The notes under the pieces: model-generated
What the model was told of the DNA's origin: nothing
Databases searched by the model: none
Seen by the model: the letters and a program-made list of their open reading frames with translations, nothing else
Made by a program: the position numbers and the translations under genes
Assembly: GCA_905221375.1 (NCBI GenBank)
Contig: CAJNCY010000001.1
Coordinates: 227,871 to 291,870, forward strand
Reading direction: 5' to 3'
DNA: 64,000 bases
From: a bacterium
Lineage (GTDB): Bacteria > Bacillota > Bacilli > Lactobacillales > Streptococcaceae
In this document: positions 1 through 8,715 of the stretch, one piece after another
How positions within the stretch are numbered: position 1 is the first letter of the stretch
Layout: every line of letters starts with the position of its first letter

Positions 1-787
1 AGGGACGCAGGAGGATGAGAGCCTTCTTACTATCGTCAAGGACAGAATACTGCATGACCATCTGGTGGGCGCGAGGGATGGAAAGGACTTCGTGAGCAAA
101 ACTGGTCAAGCTCGTTATGGGTTGATTATCCTTATCGACCCACTTGGTCAGAAATTGCTTGTTGAGTTTATTTTCCCTAGCTGCAGCAATATAGCGTGTG
201 TCTACTTTATTGGTCACAACAAACATCTGTAAGCTAGAGTAAATGCCACGGAACTTGCCTTCTCGGTCATATTTTTTAATTTGATGAAAGGCATCTAAAA
301 AAGCAACTCGGGGACTTTTAAGCTCGATTTGAATCATGGGAAGGCCATTGATCAAGAGGGTCACATCTAGCCTACGGTCTTGATCCTGAGGACTTACTTT
401 GTCTCTCTCGACTTGATTAACCACCTCATAACTGGACTTGCCAGCTGCGATATTGTCTCGCCAGATGACGGATAAACGGATAGTCCCCAAACTAGCATCT
501 TCTCTCTGAACCTCAACCTTGGCAATGCCATTTTCGCCGACCAACCACTTGGCTGCATCATAGTAGCTAACAAAGTTCAGTTGATTCTTTATCTGGCGTT
601 TTTCCTGTTCTGTCAGGGGATGATCTGCCAATAGAGCCACGTTGTTCTGGGCTAGCTTTTCAAAGAAGTTTTCCCATAATTGCTCTTCTGTTTTAAGGTC
701 TTCTCTGTAAGTCCATTGACTTTCCCCAGTCACCAGTTGGTTGATCAGTTGTTTTTCTATCTCCAGTTCTGGTTTTACCTGTATCAT
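1..787 (-). CDS. hsdR: Type I restriction enzyme R subunit (HsdR), N-terminal part
   Basis: Partial gene running off the left edge; 262 N-terminal residues are visible. HsdR is the ATP-dependent translocase and endonuclease subunit of type I restriction systems. The visible part is the nuclease domain: Asp141 (in RRLDVTLL) followed by Glu155-x-Lys157 (in QIELKSP) fits the PD-(D/E)xK catalytic pattern, and the helix after it (AFHQIKKY) is typical of HsdR N-terminal domains. The ATG at 785-787 is preceded by AAGGAG at normal spacing and an extended -10 promoter. The helicase motifs and any hsdM/hsdS partners lie outside the window, so completeness cannot be judged. Confidence 0.85.
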   Translation of the reverse strand, partial: MIQVKPELEIEKQLINQLVTGESQWTYREDLKTEEQLWENFFEKLAQNNVALLADHPLTEQEKRQIKNQLNFVSYYDAAKWLVGENGIAKVEVQREDASLGTIRLSVIWRDNIAAGKSSYEVVNQVERDKVSPQDQDRRLDVTLLINGLPMIQIELKSPRVAFLDAFHQIKKYDREGKFRGIYSSLQMFVVTNKVDTRYIAAARENKLNKQFLTKWVDKDNQPITSLTSFAHEVLSIPRAHQMVMQYSVLDDSKKALILLRP

Positions 788-817
788 ACTCTCTCCTTTG
801 CTACTTGTCTGCTCCCT

Positions 818-826
818 TTATTATAG
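818..826 (-). promoter_or_regulatory. Extended -10 promoter of hsdR
   Basis: On the minus strand TGCTATAAT (TGnTATAAT) lies about 30 bases before the hsdR start. No good -35 hexamer is visible, which is acceptable for an extended -10 promoter in streptococci. Confidence 0.6.
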
Positions 827-897
827 CATGTTTAGCCTCAAAATCCATCACTCTTCCCATAGCAAAAACACTCATCCCCCCTTTCTCCTCCAAAATA

Positions 898-906
898 TGG
901 TATAGT
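898..906 (+). promoter_or_regulatory. Extended -10 promoter of the DedA/VTT-like gene
   Basis: TGGTATAGT matches TGnTATAAT with one mismatch and sits 29 bases before the start codon at 935. A GAGGAG ribosome binding site follows. Confidence 0.55.
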
Positions 907-934
907 AGAAATATACTATCTATGAGGAGTTTAC

Positions 935-1552
935 ATGTCACAGGATAAACAAATGAAAGCTGTTTCTCCCCTTTTACAGCAAGTTATCAACATCTCATCG
1001 ATTGTCGGTGGGGTTGGGAGTTTGATTTTCTGTATTTGGGCTTATCAGGCTGGGATTTTACAGTCTAAGGAAACCCTCTCTGCCTTTATTCAGCAGGCAG
1101 GTATCTGGGGACCACCTCTCTTTATCTTTTTACAGATTTTACAGACTGTCGTCCCTATCATTCCAGGAGCCTTGACCTCGGTGGCTGGTGTCTTTATCTA
1201 TGGTCACATCATCGGGACTATCTACAACTATATCGGCATCGTGATTGGCTGTGCTATTATCTTTTATCTGGTGCGCCTCTATGGGGCTGCCTTTGTCCAG
1301 TCTGTCGTCAGCAAGCGTACCTACGACAAGTATATCGGTTGGCTGGATAAGGGCAATCGTTTTGACCGTTTCTTTATCTTTATGATGATTTGGCCCATTA
1401 GTCCAGCTGACTTTCTCTGTATGCTAGCTGCCCTGACCAAGATGAGCTTCAAGCGCTATATGACCATCATCATTCTGACCAAGCCCTTTACCCTCGTGGT
1501 TTATACCTACGGTCTGACCTACATTATCGACTTTTTCTGGCAAATGCTTTGA
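935..1552 (+). CDS. DedA/TVP38-type (VTT domain) integral membrane protein
   Basis: A 205-residue protein with several hydrophobic segments: about 20-40, 58-80, 85-110, 140-165 and 170-200. The central pattern, with a re-entrant-like stretch (QTVVPIIPGALTSVAG) and the later WPISPADFLCMLAALT, fits the VTT/DedA (SNARE-associated) family, which is linked to lipid flipping and membrane homeostasis. The plus-strand gene stands alone, with its own promoter and a terminator shared with scrK. The specific substrate cannot be read from the sequence. Confidence 0.8.
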   Translation: MSQDKQMKAVSPLLQQVINISSIVGGVGSLIFCIWAYQAGILQSKETLSAFIQQAGIWGPPLFIFLQILQTVVPIIPGALTSVAGVFIYGHIIGTIYNYIGIVIGCAIIFYLVRLYGAAFVQSVVSKRTYDKYIGWLDKGNRFDRFFIFMMIWPISPADFLCMLAALTKMSFKRYMTIIILTKPFTLVVYTYGLTYIIDFFWQML

Positions 1553-1557
1553 CATGT

Positions 1558-1590
1558 AAAAAATCCGTTTGGTTTCCCAAGCGGATTTTG
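1558..1590. terminator. Bidirectional terminator between the DedA-like gene and scrK
   Basis: A 13-bp stem with one G-U pair and a TTTC loop (arms 1560-1572 and 1577-1589) lies between convergent genes. It has six Ts on the minus strand and four on the plus strand, so it probably ends both transcripts. Confidence 0.8.
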
Positions 1591-1594
1591 TGCT

Positions 1595-2482
1595 TTATTT
1601 TGAAACTTCTTTTGCAAGGACAAAGTTCCCAAGAGTAGCAGAACCATTTCCTGCGACTGCTGGCGTCACGATGTAGTCACGCACATCAGGTACTGGTAGG
1701 TAACCATTTAGAAGAGATGTAAATTTCTCACGGACACGGTCCAGCATGTGTTGTTGAGCCATAACCCCTCCACCAAAGACAATCACGTCTGGGCGGAAAG
1801 TCACTGTCGCATTGACCGCAGCTTGAGCGATATAGTAGGCTTGAACATCCCAAACAGGGTTATTGAGTTCAATGTTTTCACCACGAATACCTGTACGAGC
1901 TTCTAGACTTGGTCCAGCCGCAAAGCCTTCCAAACATCCTTTGTGGAATGGACAAACACCGTTAAATTCTTTTTCAATATCCATTGGGTGTTTAGCCACA
2001 TAATAGTGACCCATTTCAGGGTGACCCACACCACCGATAAACTCACCACGTTGAATAACACCTGCACCGATACCTGTACCGATTGTGTAGTAAACCAAGT
2101 TTTCGATACGGCCACCAGCATTGTTACGGGCAACCACTTCACCGTAGGCAGAGCTATTTACGTCTGTTGTGAAGTACATTGGCACGTTAAGGGCGCGGCG
2201 AAGGGCACCAAGCAAGTCCACATTTGCCCAGTGAGGTTTTGGCGTTGTTGTGATAAAGCCATAAGTTTTTGAGTTTTTGTCAATATCAATGGGACCAAAT
2301 GAACCAACTGCAAGACCAGCAAGGTTATCGAATTTTGAGAAGAACTTAATGGTTTTATCGATTGTTTCGATTGGAGTCGTTGTTGGAAATTGTGTTTTTT
2401 CTACAACGTTAAAGTTTTCATCACCGACAGCACAGACAAACTTTGTACCGCCCGCTTCCAAGCTTCCATATAATTTTGTCAT
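1595..2482 (-). CDS. scrK: Fructokinase (ROK family)
   Basis: A 295-residue ROK-family sugar kinase that phosphorylates the fructose released when sucrose-6-phosphate is hydrolysed. Visible features are the N-terminal phosphate-binding motif (SLEAGGTKF), the catalytic region VVNYT-like/GTGIGAGVI near residues 133-145, and a His/Cys zinc-type cluster in the segment GHYYVAKH...CPFHKGCLEG, all as in ROK fructokinases. Length is normal. It lies downstream of scrA on the same strand but has its own extended -10 promoter and is separated from scrA by a terminator, so it can be transcribed independently. Confidence 0.93.
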   Translation of the reverse strand: MTKLYGSLEAGGTKFVCAVGDENFNVVEKTQFPTTTPIETIDKTIKFFSKFDNLAGLAVGSFGPIDIDKNSKTYGFITTTPKPHWANVDLLGALRRALNVPMYFTTDVNSSAYGEVVARNNAGGRIENLVYYTIGTGIGAGVIQRGEFIGGVGHPEMGHYYVAKHPMDIEKEFNGVCPFHKGCLEGFAAGPSLEARTGIRGENIELNNPVWDVQAYYIAQAAVNATVTFRPDVIVFGGGVMAQQHMLDRVREKFTSLLNGYLPVPDVRDYIVTPAVAGNGSATLGNFVLAKEVSK

Positions 2483-2509
2483 GATAAACCTCTTGTTTTT
2501 ATTTTCTTT

Positions 2510-2518
2510 ATTATAGCA
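2510..2518 (-). promoter_or_regulatory. Extended -10 promoter of scrK
   Basis: Minus-strand TGCTATAAT, 28 bases before the scrK ATG. No convincing -35 is seen. Confidence 0.6.
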
Positions 2519-2582
2519 TATTTTAAAAATCTAAGTTTCTCAATTTTTTAGATTTTCCTCTGTAAATCTTACCATTCAAGCA

Positions 2583-2613
2583 AAAACGAACAAACATGTC
2601 ATTTGTTCGTTTT
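2583..2613 (-). terminator. Terminator of scrA
   Basis: A perfect 12-bp stem (AAAACGAACAAA and its complement) around a 7-base loop starts 19 bases after the scrA stop. A five-T run follows on the minus strand. Confidence 0.8.
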
Positions 2614-2631
2614 CACATTAGAGAGGATTGA

Positions 2632-4524
2632 TTAGATTTTCACTTCGATAAGAGCATCACCCTTCGCAACTGAACCTGTTGCGACTGGAGCTACTGAAGA
2701 GAAGTCAGCTGTATTTGTAACGATAACCATTGTTGTATCATCAAGACCAGCTGCAGCGATTTTGTTTGAGTCAAATGTTCCAAGAACATCGCCAGCTTTC
2801 ACTTTGTCACCTTGAGCAACTTTTTGTTCAAAACCTTCACCGTTCATTGTTACAGTGTCGATACCAACGTGAATCAAGACTTCAGCACCATTAGTTGTTT
2901 TCAAACCAAAGGCGTGTCCTGTTGCAAAGGCGATTGAAACTTCAGCATCAGCTGGTGCATAAACCACACCTTGGCTTGGTTTCACAGCGATACCTTGTCC
3001 CATAGCTCCACTTGAGAAGACTGGGTCATTGACATCAGCAAGAGCAACGACGTCACCAACAATAGGGGTTACAAGTGTTTCATTTTGAAGAGCTGCTGGA
3101 ATGTTACCAGTTGTTTCTTCTTGGACCAAACGTTCTGTCTCTACTTCAGTAGCAACTTCTTTTTCATCCTCGTAACCAAACATGTAAGTAAGAGCAAAAC
3201 CAAGTGCAAATGATACAGCTACCATGAGAAGGTATTGGGCAAGTTGTCCGTTACCAACATAAAGCATTGTACCAGGGATGATGGTGATACCATTACCAGT
3301 ACCAGCAAGTCCAAGGATTGAAGCCAATCCACCACCGATTGCACCAGCAATCAATGAAAGGAAGAATGGTTTACGGAAGCGCAAGTTAACCCCGAAGATA
3401 GCAGGCTCTGTAATACCGAGGAAGGCAGAAAGAGCAGCTGGGAAAGCAAGAGTTTTTAGTTTTGGATTTTTAGTTTTGACACCAACCGCAACAGTCGCAG
3501 CACCTTGAGCTGTCATAGCAGCTGTGATGATAGCGTTGAATGGGTTAGCATGGTCAGCAGCAAGCAATTGAACTTCAAGCAAGTTGAAGATGTGGTGCAC
3601 ACCTGACACGACGATCAATTGGTGAACCCCACCAATCAAGAAACCACCAAGACCAAATGGCATGCTGAGGATCGCTTTTGTAGCGATAAGGATGTAGTTT
3701 TCAACAACGTGGAAGACTGGTCCGATGACAAAGAGTCCAAGGATAGACATCACCAAAAGTGTCACGAATGGTGTTACCAAAAGGTCAATGACATCTGGAA
3801 CAACCTTGCGGACAAGTTTTTCAAATTTAGCTCCGACAACCCCGATGATGAAGGCTGGAAGAACGGAACCTTGTAAACCAACAACAGGGATGAAACCAAA
3901 GAAGTTCATAGCTGTTACTTCACCACCTTGAGCAACTGCCCAAGCGTTTGGAAGTGAGCCAGAAACAAGCATCATACCTAGAACGATACCAACGGCAGGG
4001 TTACCACCGAATACACGGAAGGTTGACCAAACAACCAAACCTGGCAAGATGATGAAGGCTGTATCTGTCAAGATTTGAGTGTAAGTTGCAAAGTCTCCTG
4101 GAAGTGGCATTTCAAGAGCGTTGAAAAGACCACGCACACCCATGAAGAGACCAGTTGCTACGATAACTGGGATGATTGGAACGAAAACGTCACCGAAAGT
4201 ACGGATAGCACGTTGGAACCAGTTCCCTTGTTTAGCAGCTTCTGCTTTCATGTCATCTTTAGATGATGTTGGCAAACCAAGTGCAACAACTTCATCGTAC
4301 ATTTTGTTAACTGTACCTGTACCAAAGATGATTTGGTATTGACCTGAGTTAAAGAAAGCACCTTGAACTTTTTCCAAGTTCTCAATCACTTCTTTATTGA
4401 TTTTTCCTTCATCTTTGACCATGACACGTAGACGAGTCGCACAGTGGGCAACACTGTTGACATTTTCACGTCCGCCCAAGGCATCGATGACTTTTTTTGC
4501 AATTTCCTGATTGTTCATTTGCAA
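2632..4524 (-). CDS. scrA: Sucrose-specific PTS transporter, fused IIBCA
   Basis: A 630-residue membrane permease that takes up sucrose and phosphorylates it to sucrose-6-phosphate. Domain order is EIIB (1-90, phosphorylated Cys in NSVAHCATRLRV), EIIC with about ten membrane segments (about 105-450, including GITEPAIFGVNLRFRKPF), and EIIA-glc type (about 480-630, active His in EVLIHVGIDT). Full length for the family. It is transcribed divergently from scrB, and its promoter carries an operator palindrome, consistent with ScrR control. Confidence 0.95.
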   Translation of the reverse strand: MQMNNQEIAKKVIDALGGRENVNSVAHCATRLRVMVKDEGKINKEVIENLEKVQGAFFNSGQYQIIFGTGTVNKMYDEVVALGLPTSSKDDMKAEAAKQGNWFQRAIRTFGDVFVPIIPVIVATGLFMGVRGLFNALEMPLPGDFATYTQILTDTAFIILPGLVVWSTFRVFGGNPAVGIVLGMMLVSGSLPNAWAVAQGGEVTAMNFFGFIPVVGLQGSVLPAFIIGVVGAKFEKLVRKVVPDVIDLLVTPFVTLLVMSILGLFVIGPVFHVVENYILIATKAILSMPFGLGGFLIGGVHQLIVVSGVHHIFNLLEVQLLAADHANPFNAIITAAMTAQGAATVAVGVKTKNPKLKTLAFPAALSAFLGITEPAIFGVNLRFRKPFFLSLIAGAIGGGLASILGLAGTGNGITIIPGTMLYVGNGQLAQYLLMVAVSFALGFALTYMFGYEDEKEVATEVETERLVQEETTGNIPAALQNETLVTPIVGDVVALADVNDPVFSSGAMGQGIAVKPSQGVVYAPADAEVSIAFATGHAFGLKTTNGAEVLIHVGIDTVTMNGEGFEQKVAQGDKVKAGDVLGTFDSNKIAAAGLDDTTMVIVTNTADFSSVAPVATGSVAKGDALIEVKI

Positions 4525-4555
4525 AAATCTCCTTATATAAAATTTTGTTCTTGTT

Positions 4556-4569
4556 TGAAAGCGATTTTA
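4556..4569. promoter_or_regulatory. cre-like catabolite control site near scrA
   Basis: TGAAAGCGATTTTA matches the CcpA cre consensus (TGWAANCGNTNNCA) except near its 3' end. It lies between the scrA -10 and start codon, a position where binding would block elongation. Confidence 0.45.
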
Positions 4570-4586
4570 TTCGCCCTACGACTATT

Positions 4587-4624
4587 ATTTTATCATGTTT
4601 TAGAAATATGTCAAGCGTTTTGCA
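4587..4624 (-). promoter_or_regulatory. scrA promoter with overlapping ScrR operator
   Basis: On the minus strand a perfect TTGACA (4609-4614), 16-bp spacer and TAAAAT (4587-4592) form a strong promoter. An imperfect palindrome TGTCAAGCGTTTTGCA (4609-4624) covers the -35. It resembles the operator in front of scrB, so a LacI-type repressor (ScrR) binding here is inferred. Confidence 0.7.
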
Positions 4625-4790
4625 GAAAAAATATTCTATCCACTTAGTTGGCTCGTTTTAGATTGATTGATTTTGACTGTTTTATCAGGTTTTCCTTAAA
4701 AAATAAGTTTAAAATCTTGGTTAAAAGGGTTTTGTTTCATTATCTTTCATATTTTCCTGAAAATTTGATTGATTTCCTGCATTTATTTTA

Positions 4791-4829
4791 TGACAAACGT
4801 TTGACAGTTTTTTCTCTTTTTTAACATAA
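4791..4829 (+). promoter_or_regulatory. scrB promoter with overlapping ScrR operator
   Basis: The palindrome TGACAAACGTTTGACA (4791-4806, perfect core CAAACGTTTG) overlaps an exact TTGACA -35 (4801-4806). A weak -10 (ACATAA/TAACAT) follows around 4822-4829. This is a classic LacI-family operator layout. Confidence 0.7.
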
Positions 4830-4847
4830 AAGGCTTGCTTTTTTTTC

Positions 4848-4861
4848 CGAAAACGGTTACT
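4848..4861. promoter_or_regulatory. cre-like site upstream of scrB
   Basis: CGAAAACGGTTACT resembles the cre consensus with two deviations. It lies just downstream of the scrB promoter and 36 bases before the start codon, so CcpA repression by roadblock is plausible. Confidence 0.4.
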
Positions 4862-4896
4862 ATTAAAAGTGATAAGATTTTTGGAGGAATGAAAGA

Positions 4897-6351
4897 ATGG
4901 AATGGACTACTGAGCGTCGTTACAGACTTTATCAAGATTGGACGCAAGACGAAATTAAGAATATTAAGGAAAATATGGCACAATCTCCATGGCATACTCA
5001 TTACCATGTTGAGCCAAAAACAGGACTTCTCAACGACCCAAATGGCTTTTCTTACTTTGATGGGAAGTGGATTGTTTTTTATCAGAACTTTCCTTTTGGT
5101 GCAACCCACGGTTTGAAATCTTGGGTGCAATTGGAAAGTGAGGACTTGGTTCACTTCACAGAAACTGGTGTCAAAGTTTTACCTGATACTCCATTAGATA
5201 GCCACGGTGCCTACTCGGGTTCTGCCATGCAGTTTGGCGATAACTTATTTCTATTTTATACGGGAAATGTTCGCGATGAAAACTGGATCCGTCACCCATA
5301 CCAGATCGGAGCTTTGATGGACAAGGATGGCAAGATTACAAAGATTGATAAGATCTTGATCGACCAGCCAGCAGACTCTACTGACCACTTCCGTGATCCG
5401 CAAATTTTTAACTTCAAGGGCCAATACTATGCTATCGTCGGAGGACAGGACTTGGAGAAAAAAGGCTTCGTCCGTCTCTACAAGGCTGTTGACAATGACT
5501 ACACAAACTGGCAAGCAGTTGGCGACCTTGACTTTGCTAACGACCGCACTGCCTACATGATGGAATGCCCAAATCTAGTCTTTGTAGGCGAGCAACCTGT
5601 CCTTCTCTACTGCCCACAAGGATTGGATAAAGATGTTCTAGATTACGACAATATCTATCCAAATATGTATAAGATTGGGGCTTCCTTTGACCCTGAAAAT
5701 GCTAAAATGGTAGATGTATCTCAGCTTCAAAATATGGATTACGGTTTCGAAGCCTATGCTACCCAAGCCTTCAACGCTCCTGACGGACGCGCTCTAGCAG
5801 TTAGCTGGCTTGGTTTGCCAGATGTTTCTTACCCATCTGACCGTTTTGACCACCAAGGAACCTTCTCTTTGGTCAAAGAACTAACTATCAAAGACGGCAA
5901 ACTCTACCAATACCCAGTCACAGCGATTAAGGACCTTCGTGCTTCTGAACAAGCCTTCTCAAACCGTGCCCAAACCAATAACACTTACGAACTCGAACTC
6001 AACTTGGAAGCTAATAGCCAGAGCGAGATTGTTTTACTAGCTGATCAAGAAGGTAAGGGACTTTCAATCAACTTTGACCTTGTAAATGGTCAAGTGATAG
6101 TGGATCGTAGCCAGGCTGGTGAACAGTATGCTCAAGAATTTGGAACAACTCGTTCTTGCCCAATCAATAACCAGGCTACTACTGCTACAATTTTCATCGA
6201 TAACTCTGTCTTTGAAATTTTCATCAATAAAGGAGAAAAAGTATTTTCTGGTCGTGTCTTCCCACATGCAGACCAAAATGGTATCCTCATCAAATCTGGA
6301 AACCCAACTGGAACTTACTATGAATTAGATTATGGTCGCAAAGCTAACTGA
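4897..6351 (+). CDS. scrB: Sucrose-6-phosphate hydrolase (GH32)
   Basis: A 484-residue glycoside hydrolase family 32 enzyme that splits sucrose-6-phosphate into glucose-6-phosphate and fructose. The three family motifs are present: LLNDPNG (nucleophile Asp), FRDPQ (transition-state Asp) and MECPNL (acid/base Glu), in a five-blade propeller region followed by a C-terminal beta-sandwich. The ATG has a GGAGGAA-type ribosome binding site. It overlaps the start of scrR by 20 bases, so the two are one operon. Confidence 0.95.
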   Translation: MEWTTERRYRLYQDWTQDEIKNIKENMAQSPWHTHYHVEPKTGLLNDPNGFSYFDGKWIVFYQNFPFGATHGLKSWVQLESEDLVHFTETGVKVLPDTPLDSHGAYSGSAMQFGDNLFLFYTGNVRDENWIRHPYQIGALMDKDGKITKIDKILIDQPADSTDHFRDPQIFNFKGQYYAIVGGQDLEKKGFVRLYKAVDNDYTNWQAVGDLDFANDRTAYMMECPNLVFVGEQPVLLYCPQGLDKDVLDYDNIYPNMYKIGASFDPENAKMVDVSQLQNMDYGFEAYATQAFNAPDGRALAVSWLGLPDVSYPSDRFDHQGTFSLVKELTIKDGKLYQYPVTAIKDLRASEQAFSNRAQTNNTYELELNLEANSQSEIVLLADQEGKGLSINFDLVNGQVIVDRSQAGEQYAQEFGTTRSCPINNQATTATIFIDNSVFEIFINKGEKVFSGRVFPHADQNGILIKSGNPTGTYYELDYGRKAN

Positions 6352-7297
6352 TGTCGCCAAACTTGCAGGCGTCAGCCCTACTACCGTCTCACGGGTTATC
6401 AATAAAAAAGGATATCTATCTGAAAAAACCATTCAAAAGGTTAATGAAGCCATGCGAGAATTGGGCTATAAACCCAACAACCTGGCTCGTAGTCTACAAG
6501 GAAAGTCAGCTAAGTTAATCGGCTTGATTTTCCCCAATATTTCCAATGTTTTCTATGCAGAATTGATTGATAAATTGGAACACCAACTCTTTAAGAATGG
6601 TTACAAGACCATCATCTGCAATAGTGAGCACGATTCTGAAAAAGAACGCGAGTACATCGAAATGCTCGAAGCCAATCAGGTGGACGGTATCATTTCTGGT
6701 AGCCACAACTTGGGAATTGAAGACTACAATCGTGTAACAGCTCCGATTATTTCCTTTGACCGAAACTTATCACCAGACATTCCTGTCGTTTCCTCTGATA
6801 ACTATGCTGGTGGTGTTCTTGCTGCCCAGACTTTGGCTAAGACAGGCGCCCAGTCTATCATTATGATTACAGGGAATGACAATTCCAATTCGCCAACTGG
6901 ACTACGCCACGCTGGCTTTGCATCTGTACTCCCAAAAGCACCTATTATCAATGTTTCCAGTGACTTTTCTCCCGTCAGAAAAGAAATGGAAATCAAGAAT
7001 ATCTTGACTCGTCAAAAACCAGATGCCATTTTTGCTTCAGATGATTTGACAGCTATTCTGGTCATTAAAATTGCTCAAGAACTAGGCATTTCTGTCCCTG
7101 AAGAGCTCAAGGTCATCGGCTACGATGGGACCTACTTTATCGAGAATTACTACCCTCAACTGGCTACTGTCAAGCAACCCTTGGAAGAAATTGCCTGCCT
7201 CACTGTTGACCTCCTCTTACAAAAAATCGAAGGCAAGGAAGTCGCAACAACTGGTTACTTTTTACCAGTTACTCTATTACCTGGAAAAAGTATTTAA
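6332..7297 (+). CDS. scrR: Sucrose operon repressor, LacI family
   Basis: A 321-residue LacI/GalR regulator. The N-terminal helix-turn-helix (LTDVAKLAGVSPTTVSRVIN) is followed by the hinge helix (PNNLARSLQGK) and a periplasmic-binding-protein-like effector domain. It is translationally coupled to scrB. The two operator-like palindromes in the scrA-scrB gap are its obvious targets; by family analogy, a sugar or sugar phosphate derived from sucrose would relieve repression. Confidence 0.93.
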   Translation: MVAKLTDVAKLAGVSPTTVSRVINKKGYLSEKTIQKVNEAMRELGYKPNNLARSLQGKSAKLIGLIFPNISNVFYAELIDKLEHQLFKNGYKTIICNSEHDSEKEREYIEMLEANQVDGIISGSHNLGIEDYNRVTAPIISFDRNLSPDIPVVSSDNYAGGVLAAQTLAKTGAQSIIMITGNDNSNSPTGLRHAGFASVLPKAPIINVSSDFSPVRKEMEIKNILTRQKPDAIFASDDLTAILVIKIAQELGISVPEELKVIGYDGTYFIENYYPQLATVKQPLEEIACLTVDLLLQKIEGKEVATTGYFLPVTLLPGKSI

Positions 7298-7400
7298 TAC
7301 TCAATGAAAATCAAAGAGCAAACTAGGAAGCTAGCCGCAGGCTGTACTTGAGTACGGCAAGGCGAAGCTGACGTGGTTTGAATTTGATTTTCGAAGAGTA
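7298..7400. repeat. BOX element (boxA-boxC type, no boxB)
   Basis: A 103-bp element bounded by imperfect terminal inverted repeats (TACTCAATGAAAATCAAA at the left, the complement of TACTCTTCGAAAATCAAA at the right). It contains the boxA core TACGGCAAGGCGAAGCTGACG, nearly the standard BOX sequence used for fingerprinting, and the boxC core AGCAAACTAGGAAGCTAGCC. No 45-bp boxB unit is present. It sits just after scrR. Confidence 0.85.
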
Positions 7401-7410
7401 TAAGCACAAG

Positions 7411-7440
7411 AAAAACTCAGACCGATCGGTCTGAGTTTTT
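7411..7440. terminator. Bidirectional terminator between scrR and mvaA
   Basis: A perfect 30-base palindrome (AAAAACTCAGACCGAT and its complement) lies between convergent genes. It has A and T runs on both sides and can end transcription in either direction. Confidence 0.88.
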
Positions 7441-8715
7441 TTATGATCTTAAGTTTTCGAGATAGTGCTGGGCTGTCTCTAGGTTAAAGGTTTTCTCTGC
7501 GATGAGGCGATCGACTAGAGGAGCAACTTCAGATTCACTAGCACCTGCTAAGAGAGCTAAAGATTTGGCCTGCAATTTCATGTGACCTTGCTGGATTCCT
7601 GTACTCACCAAGGCTTTCAGAGCTGCAAAGTTTTGGGCAAGACCAATAGACACGATAAGCTGGGCTAATTCTTTGGCACAAGGATTTCCCAGTAGTTCGT
7701 GACTGAGGGCTACACGAGGGTTGAGACCGATAGAGCCACCCTTGGTCGCTACAGGCATAGGCAGGGTCATCTCACCGAGCAATTCTTCTCTTTCCATGTC
7801 CAGTGTCCATTGACTAAGACCTTGATAGCGTCCATTTCGACTGGCAAAAGCATGTGCTCCTGCCTCAATAGCACGCCAGTCATTACCAGTTGCAATCAAA
7901 ATGGCATCAATTCCGTTAAAAATCCCTTTATTGTGGGTAGCTGCTCTATAGGGGTCTGCTTGGGCAAACTGGCTAGCCAAAGCCATTTTCTCCGCAATCT
8001 CTCGTCCTTGATTCTTTTGAGGACTCAAGTAACGCAAGGCGATGCGACAGCTTGAAGTCACCAGAGAATCGGTCGCGTAGTTAGATAGAATCCCCATGAG
8101 ACTCTGTCCCTGACTGAGTTCTTCTAAGACTGGTTTCAAGGCTTCCAGCATGGTGTTGAGCATATTGGCTCCCATAGCTTCTTGGGTATCGACATGGAGA
8201 TAAACAACGAGAAAGTCTGTTTCGCCTTCAATCTGTTCTATATGTAGATCACGCGCCCCGCCCCCGCGTTTAACAATGGAAGGATAGGCTTGATTGGCAA
8301 GTTCCAAGAGTTCGGCTTTCTTGCTGGCAATTTTCTCTTGCGCTTGTTCAGGATTAGCAACTTGATAAAGAGCTACCTGCCCAATCATCCGGCGCTCATG
8401 AACTTGAGCAGTAAAACCGCCTGCTCGCTTGATGATTTTACTGGCATAGCTGGCCGCAGCAACCACAGACGGTTCTTCTGTCACATAGGGAACTGTGTAT
8501 TCCTGACCGTTAACGAGAACCTCTGGGACCAGCGAATAAGGCAGAGAAAAAGTTCCCACTACATTCTCACTCAGCTGGTCTGCCACAGTCACACTCATCT
8601 GTTCATCCTGCTCCAGACTCGCTTGTCTCTCAGGACTAAGGAGCGCCTGAGCTTTTAACAGCTCGAGGCGCTCTTGGTATGATTTTTTAGAAAATCCATT
8701 CCAACTTATCTTCAT
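7441..8715 (-). CDS. mvaA: Hydroxymethylglutaryl-CoA reductase, degradative/class II type
   Basis: A 424-residue class II HMG-CoA reductase that makes mevalonate for isoprenoid synthesis. Catalytic residues expected for class II enzymes are in place: Glu50 (ENVVG), Lys263 (THNKGIFNG), Asp279 (TGNDWRA) and His378 (QGHMKL). Length is typical. Its start codon overlaps the mvaS stop by one base (TAATG), so the pair is translationally coupled and supplies consecutive steps of the mevalonate pathway. Confidence 0.95.
   Translation of the reverse strand: MKISWNGFSKKSYQERLELLKAQALLSPERQASLEQDEQMSVTVADQLSENVVGTFSLPYSLVPEVLVNGQEYTVPYVTEEPSVVAAASYASKIIKRAGGFTAQVHERRMIGQVALYQVANPEQAQEKIASKKAELLELANQAYPSIVKRGGGARDLHIEQIEGETDFLVVYLHVDTQEAMGANMLNTMLEALKPVLEELSQGQSLMGILSNYATDSLVTSSCRIALRYLSPQKNQGREIAEKMALASQFAQADPYRAATHNKGIFNGIDAILIATGNDWRAIEAGAHAFASRNGRYQGLSQWTLDMEREELLGEMTLPMPVATKGGSIGLNPRVALSHELLGNPCAKELAQLIVSIGLAQNFAALKALVSTGIQQGHMKLQAKSLALLAGASESEVAPLVDRLIAEKTFNLETAQHYLENLRS

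Noticed and set aside
2277..4342. Several plus-strand frames opposite scrK and scrA
   Set aside because: They lie opposite well-supported genes with full family motifs and have no promoter or ribosome binding site evidence.
4783..5154. 123-residue minus-strand frame over the scrB promoter and start
   Set aside because: It overlaps the operator/promoter and scrB; no protein-like pattern is visible.
7298..7400. RUP assignment for the repeat after scrR
   Set aside because: It contains the boxA and boxC cores, so BOX is the better name.
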